Notes under the pieces: generated by a model | The model's input: the letters and a program-made list of their open reading frames with translations, nothing else | Told to the model about the DNA's origin: nothing | The model's database searches: none | In this document: one piece after another, positions 10,261-19,740 of the stretch | Numbering within the stretch: position 1 is the first letter of the stretch | How the letters are laid out: each line of letters begins with the position of its first letter | Assembly (NCBI RefSeq): GCF_018729255.1 | Contig: NZ_CP076061.1 | Span: 868,001-932,000 of the forward strand | Direction: 5' to 3' | Source: Cupriavidus sp. EM10 | GTDB taxonomy: Bacteria; Pseudomonadota; Gammaproteobacteria; Burkholderiales; Burkholderiaceae | DNA: 64,000 nucleotides | Translations under genes and position numbers: made by a program

Positions 10261-11457
10261 TTACTTGGCGCCCGCACGCGCGGCGTTCACCGCGGTGGCA
10301 TCGCGCAGGATGTCCTGCAGGTAGAGATTGCCGTCCGTGATCACCACGTCGCCGGCCTTCAGGCCCGACACCACCTCGGTCGTGCCGGGCAGCGAGACGC
10401 CCAGCTTGACCTCGCGGCGCTCGAACACGAACGGCGCGGCCGACGTGCGCACGAACACGTAGTTCCTGTTGTCGGCCAGGAAGACCGCCTTGGACGGCAC
10501 GGCAATGCCCTGGAACGACGCTGCCTGGACCTTCGCCGTGACGAACATCTCGGCCTTCAGGCGGCGGTCGGCGTTAGGCACCGCCAGGCGCACCTTCACG
10601 CTGCGCGAGGCCGGATCGACGTAGTCGGCGATCTTGACCACGGTGCCCGTGAACGTCTCGCCGGGATAGGCGGCGCTGGTCAGCTGGACGTTGATGCCCG
10701 GCTTGAACAGCCCCAGGTCGGCCTCGGCCGCATCGAGCGAGGCCCACAGCGTGCTGGGATCGGTAATCAGGAACAGCGGCGCATTCGGCTGCTGGTCGGG
10801 CCGCACTTCCATGCCCGGGTTGATATTGCGCTCCACCACCAGGCCATCGATGGGGCTGCGCAGCGCAAAGCGCTGGTTCACGGCGTCGCCGCCGCCGGCG
10901 CCATACATGCGCAGCGCGGCCTGGGTGCGTGCCAGGTCGGCCGCCGCACGGGCGTTGTCGGCCTGCGACTGCTCCAGGTCCTTCTGGGCGATCACGCCGG
11001 CCTGGTACAGCTCGCGCTGGCGGGCCAGCGACTTGGCGGCCACGGCGCTGTCGGCGGCGGCCTTGCGGGCGTCGGCCTGGGCCACGCCGAAGTCGGGCGA
11101 CGTGAGCATGGCCAGCGCCTGCCCGGCCTTCACCGTGCTGCCCGGCTGCACCATGATTTCCATGACGCGGCCCACGAACGGCGTGGCCACGCGCACGGTC
11201 TTGTCTTCGTTCCAGACCAGGCGGCCGGGCATGCTCAGCATGCGGTCGCCGCCGCTCTGCACGGGTTGGCCGACCACGCCGGGCAATGCCTTGACGCCGG
11301 CCGGATAGGTGATGGTCTGGCCGGAAATCTTCGGATCGTCGTCCGGTTCGGCGACTTCCTTCTTGCCACAGCCGGCCAACGCCAGCGCGCACAGCGACAC
11401 CACGGCGGCCATGCGGAAACGGCCGAAGAGAGACGGGAAATTAAGGGCGCGACGCAT
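10261..11457 (-). CDS. czcB: RND efflux periplasmic adaptor, CzcB family
   Basis: A 398-residue membrane-fusion protein. The N-terminus is a lipoprotein signal with lipobox LAGC (about residues 26-29), so the adaptor is probably anchored by lipid to the inner membrane. It contains a lipoyl-like segment (PFVGRVMEIMVQPGSTVKAG), an alpha-helical hairpin rich in Ala, Gln and Arg (residues about 135-195), then beta-barrel and membrane-proximal domains (GLKAGDVVITDGNLYLQD). It lacks the His-rich N-terminal metal-binding stretch of classical CzcB, so metal handling may differ. Its start overlaps the end of czcC by 17 bases and the czcA-like gene follows 12 bases after, so the three are co-translated. 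Confidence 0.92.
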   Translation of the reverse strand: MRRALNFPSLFGRFRMAAVVSLCALALAGCGKKEVAEPDDDPKISGQTITYPAGVKALPGVVGQPVQSGGDRMLSMPGRLVWNEDKTVRVATPFVGRVMEIMVQPGSTVKAGQALAMLTSPDFGVAQADARKAAADSAVAAKSLARQRELYQAGVIAQKDLEQSQADNARAAADLARTQAALRMYGAGGGDAVNQRFALRSPIDGLVVERNINPGMEVRPDQQPNAPLFLITDPSTLWASLDAAEADLGLFKPGINVQLTSAAYPGETFTGTVVKIADYVDPASRSVKVRLAVPNADRRLKAEMFVTAKVQAASFQGIAVPSKAVFLADNRNYVFVRTSAAPFVFERREVKLGVSLPGTTEVVSGLKAGDVVITDGNLYLQDILRDATAVNAARAGAK

Positions 11458-12804
11458 CGGTACGAACCTGGGGAAGCTTGTTGATATCGGATTGGGTGGA
11501 TTGCAGCGCGGTCAGGTAGGCCGACAACGCCTTGGCATAGTTGCCCTGTGCCTCCACGGCATCCACACGGGTCTGGCGCAGCGCGCGGCGCGCGTCCAGC
11601 AGGTCCAGCACACCGCTGGCCCCCTTCGAATAGGCGAATTCGGCGCTGTTGGCCACGCTTTCGGCGGCTGGCAGCACCGATTCACGCATCTGCTGCAGCG
11701 ACGCCCGGGCGGCGTCCAGCTGCGCGCGCAGCCTGCCGATCTCGTTCTGGGCCTCGAGCAGGATGCGGTTGCGGTCGTCCAGCGCGGCGTAGTAGTCCAC
11801 CTCGGCACGGCGCGCCTCGCCGCCGAAGCTGTGGCGCACGAACAGCGGGATCGACACGAAGGCGCCGTAGCTGTTGCCGCTGCCGGTGGTGTTGGCCTCC
11901 GAGACCGGATAGTGCTCGTACTGCACACCGACGGTGACGTCCGGCACGCGGCCGGCACGGGCCAGGTCGCGCTGCGACGCCGCGGCGGCCAGCCGCGCTT
12001 CGGCGGCGGTCACGTCGGGACGGCGCTGCAGCACATCGGGATCGAACGGCGGTACCGCCGCATCGGGCGCCGGCCAGTCCGCCACCAGGCGGTTGTCCAT
12101 CAGCGTGCCGGGCACGCCCATGGCGGCGGCCAGTGCGGCCTTGTCGCTGCTGTGATCGGCGATGGCGGCGCGCAGGTCGCTCTGGGCGCGCAGCGTTTCG
12201 AGTTGAAGCTTGGTCACATCGGCGCGCGACACGTCGCCGGCCTTCAGGCGCGTCTCGTTGGCCTGCTGGGTCCGGCCATAGAGTCCCACCGTCTCGGTCA
12301 GCACCTCCACGCGGGTCTGGCTGACCACGGCTTCGTACCACGCCTGGTCTACGGCGCCCAGTTGCTGGGCCACCACCGCCTGGGTCTGCTCGCCGGCGGC
12401 GGCACTGGCCTTGCGGGCAGCGTCGGTGCGCAGGTTGCCTTTGTTGGCCGTCTCGATCAGTTGGTCCACGCGGACGGTCGAATCCACCGTCTTGCTGCGC
12501 GGGCCACCTGCGCCCACGCCCAGGTGCGGGTTGATATTGGCCACGCCCAGGCTCAGCACCGGGTTGGGCCGCTGGGAAGCGATCTGGATATCGGCCTGGC
12601 TGGCCTCTTCGTTACGGCGGGCGGCGATGATGTCGCGGTTGCAGCGCACCGCGTCAAGCCGGGCCTGCGCCAGTGTCAGGGCAGCCTTGGCCGGGGTGGC
12701 ACACAGGGGCCGTCTGGCGGCATCGGCTCGCTGGCGGCATGCCCAGCGCTGGCCACCAGGGCAAGCAGCGTTGCCGCGGCGGCACGGGAAACAGGAAAAT
12801 GCAC
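11441..12804 (-). CDS. czcC: RND outer-membrane factor, CzcC family, GTG start, frameshifted as sequenced
   Basis: An outer-membrane TolC-like channel of about 454 residues for the pump. The only in-frame start preceding a proper signal peptide (SRAAAATLLALVASAGHA) is GTG at 12804-12802; the frame upstream is closed by a stop. Frame is lost at the run of four G at 12693-12696 (plus-strand reading). One extra base joins the signal peptide to the OEP domain (LTLAQARLDAVRCNRDI ...). Both OEP repeats follow, with coiled-coil segments and conserved RRPDVTAAEARLAAA. The first gene of the C-B-A operon, it overlaps czcB by 17 bases. A plain ATG-started reading would give a wrong N-terminus without a signal peptide. 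Confidence 0.85.
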
Positions 12805-13092
12805 GATCGGTCTGGCTCAATTCGACTTTCGGTCTGCAGTAAACGACCGTGCCAGCCGAATGGTGGACCGAGTAAGCGACTTTTATCGTTCTGTTTTACC
12901 CGGCGACCTGCCTTTTATCCCTCCTGCATGGCTGCGCACGATCTCCCATGCGCATTTGACAGCAACCTGATTACAAAAGGCTTTCATCCTGCCCATATAT
13001 TTCGACATTTGCGTCGAACCCACCGGTCAGGGAAAACACCGATTGGCGCACCGCCAGTGGCAATGGCTGCGTCGTATTTGATTAACGGAACA

Positions 13093-13934
13093 TTAACGCG
13101 CGGCAGCCGCGACGATTCTCTGGGCGCGCTCCAAAACCGGCCGATCGACCATTTTCCCGTCCACCGCGATGGCCGCACCTTGTGCGGCGGCGGCCTGATC
13201 CACCACGCGCCGCGCCCACGCCACTTCCGATTCGGACGGTGCCAGCGCCGCGTGCACACCGTCCACCTGGCTGGGATGGATCAGCAGCTTGGCACCAAAC
13301 CCGAAGCGGCGCCCGCGCATCGTATCTGCAGCCAGCGCCTGGGCATCGCCAATGGCCGTGCAGACGCCATCCACGGGGGCGGCAGGCCGGCGGCACGGGA
13401 ATGGAGCACCAGCGCGCTGCGGCAATAGTGCAGCGGCAGGTCATCATCGCCCACATCGAGGTCGAACATCAGGTCGATGCTGCCGAACAGCAGGCGCGTC
13501 ACGCCCGCCGCCCGGGCCACATCGGGCAGGTCGGCAAACCCGGCGGCGGTTTCCAGCAGGGCGTGGCACGGCACATCCGGCAGCACGGCGCGCAGGGCGG
13601 CCAGCGAGCCATTGTCGGCCTTGGGCAGGACGATGGCCTGGACGCCCTGGTGCCGGCAAAAAGCCAGATCTTCGGCAAAGTAGACCGACTCGGCGCCATT
13701 CACGCGCAGTAGCAGTGCCACGCCGGCGGAGTCGGCCTGGGCCTGCAGGGTGCGCCATGGGGCATGCAAGCGCTCGCGTGCCTCGGCCTTGGCGTCGGGG
13801 GCAACGGCATCCTCGAGATCGACGATCACGGCGTCGGCGCCCGCCGCTATCGCCTTGCCGATACGTTCCGGCCGCGACGCCGGAACAAACAGGTAGCTGC
13901 GCGGGACGCGGGCCGGGGCAGAAGTTGTGCGCAT
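13093..13934 (-). CDS. CitE / HpcH-HpaI-family CoA-ester lyase, frameshifted as sequenced
   Basis: This is a TIM-barrel enzyme of the citrate lyase beta-subunit (CitE-like) family, which cleaves malyl-, citramalyl- or 3-hydroxyacyl-CoA esters. The N-terminal segment SYLFVPASRPERIGKA and the acidic motif VDLEDAVAP are diagnostic. Later come LLRVNG, VLPKADN and LLFGSIDL(M)FDL with the metal ligands, then KLLIHPSQVDGVHAAL. Frame slips at GGGGG 13375-13379 between GLPPP and VDGVCTAIGDAQ; one added base gives a 280-residue enzyme of normal length. It starts 9 bases after the CoA-transferase stop on the same strand, so it probably cleaves the CoA ester that the transferase makes, for example citramalyl-CoA. 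The exact substrate is inference. Confidence 0.82.
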
Positions 13935-13943
13935 GCCGCCTCC

Positions 13944-15116
13944 TCAGACCACGCCGTCGGCATGCAGACTGGCGATCTGCGCCGCGTTGCAGCCCACCTC
14001 GGCCAGGATCGCGTCGGTGTGCTGACCCACGCCCGGCACGGCGTCCATCCGCGCATCGGTCATGCCCGGCGGCAGCAGCGCCGGGATCGGGCCGGCCGGG
14101 GTATCGACCTGGCGCCAGCGTTCGCGGGCAGCCAGCTGCGGGTGGTTCCACACATCGGCCATGGTGTTGACGCTGGCATTGGCGATCTTCGCCTGCTCCA
14201 GCCGCTGCACCACCTCGGCCGCGGTGAGCCGGCCGAAGGCCTCGACGATGCGGGCCCGCAACTGCGACCGGTTGGCGCTGCGCAGGCTGTTGGTGGCGAA
14301 CGCGGCCTGCGTGGCCAGTTCCGGCTCCTGCAGCACCACCTTGCAGAACACCGCCCATTCGCGCTCGTTCTGCAGGCCCAGCATCACTGTCTTGCCGTCG
14401 CCCGTGGGGAACGGCCCGTACGGATAGATGGTGGCGTGCGCGGCACCGGCGCGCGGCGGCGGTTCGGCGCCTTCGAACGCGTAGTACATCGGGAAGCTCA
14501 TCCATTCGACCATCGATTCGAGCATCGACACGTCGATGCGCTTGCCGCGCCCGGTCTGGCCCCGCTCGATCAGCGCCGCCAGCACGTTGCTGTACGCGTA
14601 CATGCCCGCGGCGATGTCCGCCACCGACGCGCCCGCCTTGACGCCCTCGTCCGGCGTGCCGGTGACCGACACGAAGCCCGATTCGCTCTGCACCAGCAGG
14701 TCGTACGCCTTCTTGTCGCGATAGGGGCCGTCGCCGCCGTAGCCCGAGATATCGCAGACGATCAGGCGCGGATAGCGCTTCGATAGCGTTTCATAGTCGA
14801 GCCCGAGCCGCGCGGACGCCCCCGGCGCCAGGTTCTGTACCAGCACGTCGGTCTTTTCCAGCAGCGCCTCCAGCACCGGCCCGGCGCCGGGTGCCTTGAC
14901 GTCCAGTGTCAGGCTTTCCTTCGAGCGGTTGGTCCAGACGAAATGTGACGACATGCCGCGCACCCGGCCGTCATACGCGCGTGCGAAATCACCGGGCCCC
15001 GGTCGCTCGATCTTGATCACGCGGGCGCCCAGGTCGGCCAGCTGGCGGGTGCAGAACGGCGCGGCGATGGCCTGTTCGAGCGAGACTACGGTGATGCCTT
15101 GAAGCGGTCTGGACAT
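13944..15116 (-). CDS. CaiB/BaiF class III CoA-transferase
   Basis: A 390-residue family III CoA-transferase beginning MSRPLQGITVVSLEQAIAAP. The frame is open further upstream, but that extension has no family similarity and runs across the intergenic region. Conserved segments include DLGARVIKIERPGPGDFAR, FVWTNRSKESLTLDVK, LVQNLAPGA and YDLLVQSESGFVSVTG. The catalytic Asp of the family should lie near this last block. The enzyme transfers CoA between an acyl-CoA donor and a carboxylic acid without a phosphate intermediate. It is paired with the CitE-like lyase 9 bases downstream, the pairing used to activate and cleave branched or hydroxy dicarboxylates such as citramalate or itaconate-derived acids. 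Whether it uses succinyl-CoA is not visible. Confidence 0.9.
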   Translation of the reverse strand: MSRPLQGITVVSLEQAIAAPFCTRQLADLGARVIKIERPGPGDFARAYDGRVRGMSSHFVWTNRSKESLTLDVKAPGAGPVLEALLEKTDVLVQNLAPGASARLGLDYETLSKRYPRLIVCDISGYGGDGPYRDKKAYDLLVQSESGFVSVTGTPDEGVKAGASVADIAAGMYAYSNVLAALIERGQTGRGKRIDVSMLESMVEWMSFPMYYAFEGAEPPPRAGAAHATIYPYGPFPTGDGKTVMLGLQNEREWAVFCKVVLQEPELATQAAFATNSLRSANRSQLRARIVEAFGRLTAAEVVQRLEQAKIANASVNTMADVWNHPQLAARERWRQVDTPAGPIPALLPPGMTDARMDAVPGVGQHTDAILAEVGCNAAQIASLHADGVV

Positions 15117-15345
15117 GGCAGTGTCGGGGCGAATGATGCGCATGGCGCGATGCCGACAATCTACCCGCCGGCGCCGCCGCTGTGAAATTGGGAATGTGGA
15201 AGGCACCATAAGGAGAATCAATACCCTGCCGTTTTCATATCTGATAAGCCCGTCGGCCCCGGGAGCCGCCCTGTGCTTGCAACGCGCAGGCACATCCCGC
15301 ATCATCGTCCACATTCCACGCCGTTCGTCGCCTACCCAGTCAGCC

Positions 15346-17016
15346 ATGGCAAGTGCCAGCTACGAGTTCAAGCCGCATGAACGGCCGTCGATGCCGGGGT
15401 CGCCTGCCACGCCAGACCACCCCACGCCGCGGCGGGTGGCCTACTTCTGCGTGGGCGTGCTGATCGGTCTGACTGGCGGCTTCGGCAACGCGCTGGTGGT
15501 GGCCAACCTGAACAATATCCAGGGGGTGTTCGGCCTGTACAGCGACGAGGCGGCCTGGCTGTCGACGGTCTACGTGATGACCAATGTCTGCATGTCGATG
15601 CTGGTGATCAAGTTCCGCCAGCAGTACGGCCTGCAGCGGTTCACCAAGGTCTTCCTGCTGTCCTACGCGCTGATCACCGCCGCGCACCTGCTGACCCACT
15701 CGTTCGGCACCGCCCTGCTGGCGCGCGCCGCCAATGGCATCGCCGCCAGCGGCATGTCCACGCTGGCGCTCTACTACATCATCCAGTCGCTGCCGGCCCG
15801 GCATCGCATGCGCGCCTTGGTGATCGGCTTCGGCGTGCCGCAGTTGGCCACGCCGCTGGCGCGGACGTTCTCCACGGGCATGCTGGAGGCCGGCAACTGG
15901 CAGACGCTCTACCAGTTCGAGTTCGGCCTGTCGCTGCTGTCGCTGGTGACGGTGGCCCTGCTGCCGCTGCCGCCCAGCGAGCGGATCAAGGCCTTCGAGC
16001 CGCTCGACTTCGTCACCTTTGCGCTGTTCGCGCCCGGCATGGCGCTGCTGTGCGCGGTGCTGGGCCAGGGCCGCATCCTGTGGTGGACCGAGGCGCCATG
16101 GCTTGGCTATGCGCTGTGCGGCGCCGTGATCCTGATCGCCACCGCGCTGTGGATCGAGCACAACCGGGTGAATCCGCTGCTCAATACGCGCTGGCTGGGC
16201 AGCATGGCGATCGTCCGCTTTGCCGTGGTGGCTACCTCCGTGCGCATCCTGCTGTCCGAACAGCCGTATGGCGCGGTGGGCCTGCTGACGTCGCTGGGCA
16301 TGGGCAACGACCAGCTGATCCCGCTCTATATCGTCGTGTCGCTGGCCACCGTGGCCGGCATCGCTGCCAGCGCCTTGACCCTGAACCCGCAAAACCTGGG
16401 CCGGCCGATCCGCATCTCGCTGATCCTGATTGCGATTGGCGCGTTCGTCGACGCCGGCTCCACCAACCTGACGCGGCCGCAGAACATGTACTTCACGCAG
16501 TCGCTGATCGCCTTTGCCGCCGTCTACTTCCTGGGCCCGACGCTGCTGATCGGCATGGGCAGCGCGCTGCAGCGCGGCATGAGCCATTTCGTCAGTTTTT
16601 CGGCGCTGTTCAGCATCACGCAGTCGCTGGGCGGCCTGGCCGGGTCGGCGCTGCTGGGCACGTTCCAGACCTGGCGCGAGAAAATCCATTCGCATGCGCT
16701 GGTGCAGGGCATCAGCCTGGCCGATCCGCTCGACGCCGCCCGCATCCAGCTGCTGGGCAATGTCTACAGCCGCGTGGTGACCGACCCGCTGCTGCGCCAG
16801 ACCGAGGGCGCCATGGCGCTGGCGCAGCAGGTGACGCGCGAGGCCAACGTGCTGGCGTTCAACGATGTATTCCTGGTGATCGGCATCCTGTCCACCGTCA
16901 CGTTCGTCTGGCTGCTGGCGCTGTACCTGAACAAGGTGGTGCCAGGCCATGTTCCCGACAAGAAGCCACCGCCACCGCCACCGTCGCCATCGCCATCCAC
17001 GGAGAAAGGCACTTGA
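15346..17016 (+). CDS. emrB: EmrB/QacA-type (DHA2) MFS drug exporter
   Basis: A 556-residue permease with about 14 TM helices, the DHA2 layout. I chose ATG 15346 (MASASYEFKPHERPSM) because the frame upstream is arginine-rich and not family-like. TM1 contains GVLIGLTGGFGNALVVANL, TM2-3 the YSDEAAWLSTVYVMTNVCMS pattern seen in EmrB proteins, and TM5 the drug/proton antiporter-like segment GVPQLATPLARTF. The C-terminus is a short cytoplasmic proline tract encoded by repeated ccaccg units at 16970-17000. It overlaps the following adaptor gene by 4 bases, so the exporter, adaptor and outer-membrane factor form one transcript. The substrate is unknown; hydrophobic toxicants are typical of the family. 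Confidence 0.88.
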   Translation: MASASYEFKPHERPSMPGSPATPDHPTPRRVAYFCVGVLIGLTGGFGNALVVANLNNIQGVFGLYSDEAAWLSTVYVMTNVCMSMLVIKFRQQYGLQRFTKVFLLSYALITAAHLLTHSFGTALLARAANGIAASGMSTLALYYIIQSLPARHRMRALVIGFGVPQLATPLARTFSTGMLEAGNWQTLYQFEFGLSLLSLVTVALLPLPPSERIKAFEPLDFVTFALFAPGMALLCAVLGQGRILWWTEAPWLGYALCGAVILIATALWIEHNRVNPLLNTRWLGSMAIVRFAVVATSVRILLSEQPYGAVGLLTSLGMGNDQLIPLYIVVSLATVAGIAASALTLNPQNLGRPIRISLILIAIGAFVDAGSTNLTRPQNMYFTQSLIAFAAVYFLGPTLLIGMGSALQRGMSHFVSFSALFSITQSLGGLAGSALLGTFQTWREKIHSHALVQGISLADPLDAARIQLLGNVYSRVVTDPLLRQTEGAMALAQQVTREANVLAFNDVFLVIGILSTVTFVWLLALYLNKVVPGHVPDKKPPPPPPSPSPSTEKGT

Positions 17017-18200
17017 CCCCGCCGCCCCCGCCGCCCCCGCCGTCCAATCCGCCTGACCAGCCCGACCGTACCCCCGCCCCGCCGCCGCCCGACAAGCCCG
17101 AACGGCTCGAAGACCCGGTGGAAGTCGAGGCCGCCAAGGGCTGGGCGCCCCCGCGCGGATCGCGGCGGCTGACCGCGCTGATCGTGGTCGTGGCGCTGGT
17201 CAGCGTGCTGATCATCCTCTATGCCTGGGGCCTGCCGCCGTTTTCGCCGTCGATCCAGAGCACCGACAATGCCTACGTGCGTGGCCAGACCACGATCATC
17301 AGCCCGCAGGTGAGCGGCTATGTGACCGAGGTGCCCGTGCATGATTTCGACCTGGTCAAGACCGGCCAGGTGCTGCTGCGCATCGACGACCGCATCTACA
17401 GCCAGCGCGTGGCGCAGGCGCGTGCATCGCTGAACACGCAGGTCGCCAACCTGGCCAACGCCGACCAGACGCAGCGCGCCCGCGAGGCCACCGTCAAGTC
17501 GCAGCTGGCCAACGCCGAGAACGCCCGTGCCCAGCTGCAGCGCGCTCAGGCCGACATGAAGCGCGTGGACGAACTGGTGGCCGATGGCTCGGTGTCGCTG
17601 CGCGAACGCGACCAGACCCGCGCGGCGCTGCGCCAGGCCGAGGCGGCGGTCGAGCAGTCGCGCGCCGCGGTGGAGATCGCCCGGCAGGACGTGGCAGCCA
17701 TCATCGTGGGCCGCGAAGGCCTCAAGGCGGCCGTGGAGCAGGCGCGCGCCGCGCTGCAGCTGGCCGACATCGATCTGTCGAACACCATCGTCAGCGCCCC
17801 GCAGGATGGCCGGCTCAGCCAGATCGGCGCCCGGCTGGGCCAATACGTGACCTCGGGCACGCAACTGATGTTCCTGGTGCCGCCGCAGCGCTGGGTCATC
17901 GCCAACTACAAGGAGGCGCAGACCGCCCGCATGGCGCCTGGGCAGCGCGCCACGTTCCGCGTGGATGCGCTGAACAACGCGCGCCTGACCGGCCGGGTGG
18001 AACGCCTTGCGCCGGCGGCGGGTTCGGAATTCGCGGTGATCGTGGCCGACAACGCCACCGGCAACTTCGTCAAGGTGGCGCAGCGCATTTCGGTACGCAT
18101 CGCCATCGATCCCGACCAGCCGATGGCGGAACGCCTGCGCCCCGGCATGTCGGTGCAGGCCGAAGTCGACACCAGCACCAACCGGCCGACCACGCGATGA
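17013..18200 (+). CDS. emrA: EmrA/HlyD-family efflux adaptor, TTG start
   Basis: The start is TTG at 17013, overlapping the emrB stop (TTGA) and placed behind GGAGAAAGG at 17001-17009. No ATG gives the full N-terminal region. The 395-residue product opens with a cytoplasmic proline run (TPPPPPPPPSNPPDQP), then a single TM helix near residues 53-75 (TALIVVVALVSVLIILYAWG). The biotinyl-lipoyl/HlyD region follows (DNAYVRGQTTIISPQVSGYV), then a long coiled-coil hairpin and a barrel domain (NTIVSAPQDGRLSQIGARLG). This is the EmrA layout, bridging inner-membrane EmrB to an outer-membrane channel. The stop overlaps the next gene by 4 bases. Confidence 0.9.
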   Translation: MTPPPPPPPPSNPPDQPDRTPAPPPPDKPERLEDPVEVEAAKGWAPPRGSRRLTALIVVVALVSVLIILYAWGLPPFSPSIQSTDNAYVRGQTTIISPQVSGYVTEVPVHDFDLVKTGQVLLRIDDRIYSQRVAQARASLNTQVANLANADQTQRAREATVKSQLANAENARAQLQRAQADMKRVDELVADGSVSLRERDQTRAALRQAEAAVEQSRAAVEIARQDVAAIIVGREGLKAAVEQARAALQLADIDLSNTIVSAPQDGRLSQIGARLGQYVTSGTQLMFLVPPQRWVIANYKEAQTARMAPGQRATFRVDALNNARLTGRVERLAPAAGSEFAVIVADNATGNFVKVAQRISVRIAIDPDQPMAERLRPGMSVQAEVDTSTNRPTTR

Positions 18201-19615
18201 CGTACCGCATCGGCATCCCGCCTCGCCTTGTACTGCGCCGCGCCTTGGTGCCCGCCATCGCCCTGCTGCTGGCCGGATGCATGGGCGCACGCCCGCCTGC
18301 GCCGGAGCCAATCGCGCCGCCGGCTGCGTGGCGCGTCGACCCCGGCCCCACGGTAGCCATCGAGCGCGAATGGTGGCAGACCTACGGCGACCCCGCGCTG
18401 ACCGCGCTGGTCACCCAGGCGCTGGGCCGGAACGACGACATCGCCATTGCCATCACGCGCGTGCGCCAGGCCGATGCCCAGGCGCGCATCGCACGTGCCG
18501 AGCTGTTCCCGACGCTGGACTTCACGGCCGGCGCAACGCGCGCACGGGCCATCAATGCGTTCGGCCTGGCCGGCACGGCCAATACCGGGCAGTTGGCACT
18601 GGATGCCTCGTACGAGGTCGACCTGTTCGGCCGCATCCAGGACACGGTGGGCGCCGCGCGCAACAGCCTGCTGGCCAGCCAGGCGGCGCGCGACACCGCC
18701 ATTCTCTCGGTATCGGCGGCTGCGGCTCGCGGCTATATCACGCTGCGCGCGCTCGATGCCCAGCTCGACGTGGTGCGCCAGACGCTGACGTCGCGCGCCG
18801 ATGCGCTGCGGCTGGCGCGGGATCGCGCCCGGGCCGGCTATACGTCCCAGCTGGAATACGAACAGGCGCGCGCCGAGTATGAATCGACCGCCCAGGCCGT
18901 GCCCCAGGCCGAACTGGCCGTGACGCGGCAGGAAAACGCGCTGGGCGTGCTGGTCGGCAATCCCGATGCGGCAGTCATCGCGCGCGGGCTGCCGCTGCAA
19001 GCGCTGCAGCAACCAGCCGTTCCGGCCGGCCTGCCGTCCGAATTGCTGCGGCGTCGCCCAGACGTCGCCCAGGCCGAGTACACGCTCGCGGCCACCGACG
19101 CCAACCTGTCCGCCGCCCGCAAAGCGTATCTGCCGCGCATCCCGCTGACCACCTCGGGCGGACTGGTCTTTGCGACGGGGCTGGCCAATCCAATCCGGAT
19201 CTGGTCTCTTGGCGGCAGCGTGCTCGCGCCGCTGTTCGAAGGCGGCCGCATCGTCGCCGGCGCCGATGCCGCCGCCGCGCAACGCGACGAAGCCGCCTAT
19301 GCCTATCGACGCGTGGCCCTGACCGCGTTCCGCGAGGTCAACGACAACCTGGCAGCCGTACAGAAGCTTGGCGAGCAGGAAACCCGGCTGCGCGAGCAAC
19401 GCGACGCGCTGGCAGCCGCGCTGCGCCACGCCACCAACCGCTATCGCGCCGGGTACTCGCCCTATCTGGAACAGCTGGATGCCCAGCGCCAACTGTTCAG
19501 CGCCGAACTGAACCTGATCCAGGCCCACGCCGATCGGCTCAACGCCAGCGTGGCGCTATACCAGGCGATGGGGGGCGGCTGGCAGCCGGCGCCGGCCGCC
19601 ACGGCGACGCGATGA
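18197..19615 (+). CDS. NodT-type outer-membrane efflux lipoprotein
   Basis: A 472-residue outer-membrane factor of the NodT/OprM family. A lipoprotein signal with lipobox LLAGC lies at about residues 24-28. The mature part begins with the family block WWQTYGDPALTALVTQAL. Two OEP repeats follow, including EVDLFGRIQDTVGAARNSL and ELLRRRPDVAQAEYTLAATD. It is the last gene of the emrB-emrA-OMF run, with a 4-base ATGA overlap with emrA, and should complete a tripartite exporter spanning both membranes. No terminator hairpin is obvious in the 125 bases after it. Confidence 0.93.
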   Translation: MTYRIGIPPRLVLRRALVPAIALLLAGCMGARPPAPEPIAPPAAWRVDPGPTVAIEREWWQTYGDPALTALVTQALGRNDDIAIAITRVRQADAQARIARAELFPTLDFTAGATRARAINAFGLAGTANTGQLALDASYEVDLFGRIQDTVGAARNSLLASQAARDTAILSVSAAAARGYITLRALDAQLDVVRQTLTSRADALRLARDRARAGYTSQLEYEQARAEYESTAQAVPQAELAVTRQENALGVLVGNPDAAVIARGLPLQALQQPAVPAGLPSELLRRRPDVAQAEYTLAATDANLSAARKAYLPRIPLTTSGGLVFATGLANPIRIWSLGGSVLAPLFEGGRIVAGADAAAAQRDEAAYAYRRVALTAFREVNDNLAAVQKLGEQETRLREQRDALAAALRHATNRYRAGYSPYLEQLDAQRQLFSAELNLIQAHADRLNASVALYQAMGGGWQPAPAATATR

Positions 19616-19740
19616 CCGGGCGCGGGCCACGGGATTGCTGCCTGGAGCGACCGGCACCGCGTCAGCGCTTTCCCGAATGTCTGCACCATGTCTGCGTATC
19701 ATGAGGCGCTCGTCTGACCGCCCCCTGCCCCCGATTCGCC

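Noticed and set aside
6856..11484. 1542-codon open frame on the plus strand opposite the czc-like genes
   Set aside because: It is antisense to three conserved genes, has runs of His, Gln, Arg and Val with no domain, and is a known artefact of G+C-rich genes. The same applies to the long minus-strand frame at 5828-7999 and the plus-strand frames opposite the phoX, CheB-CheR and second giant sensor genes.
13001..13018. TTCGAC-ATTTGC-GTCGAA inverted repeat upstream of czcC
   Set aside because: Six-base arms in a region of mixed composition about 200 bases from the start; too weak to call an operator without conservation data.
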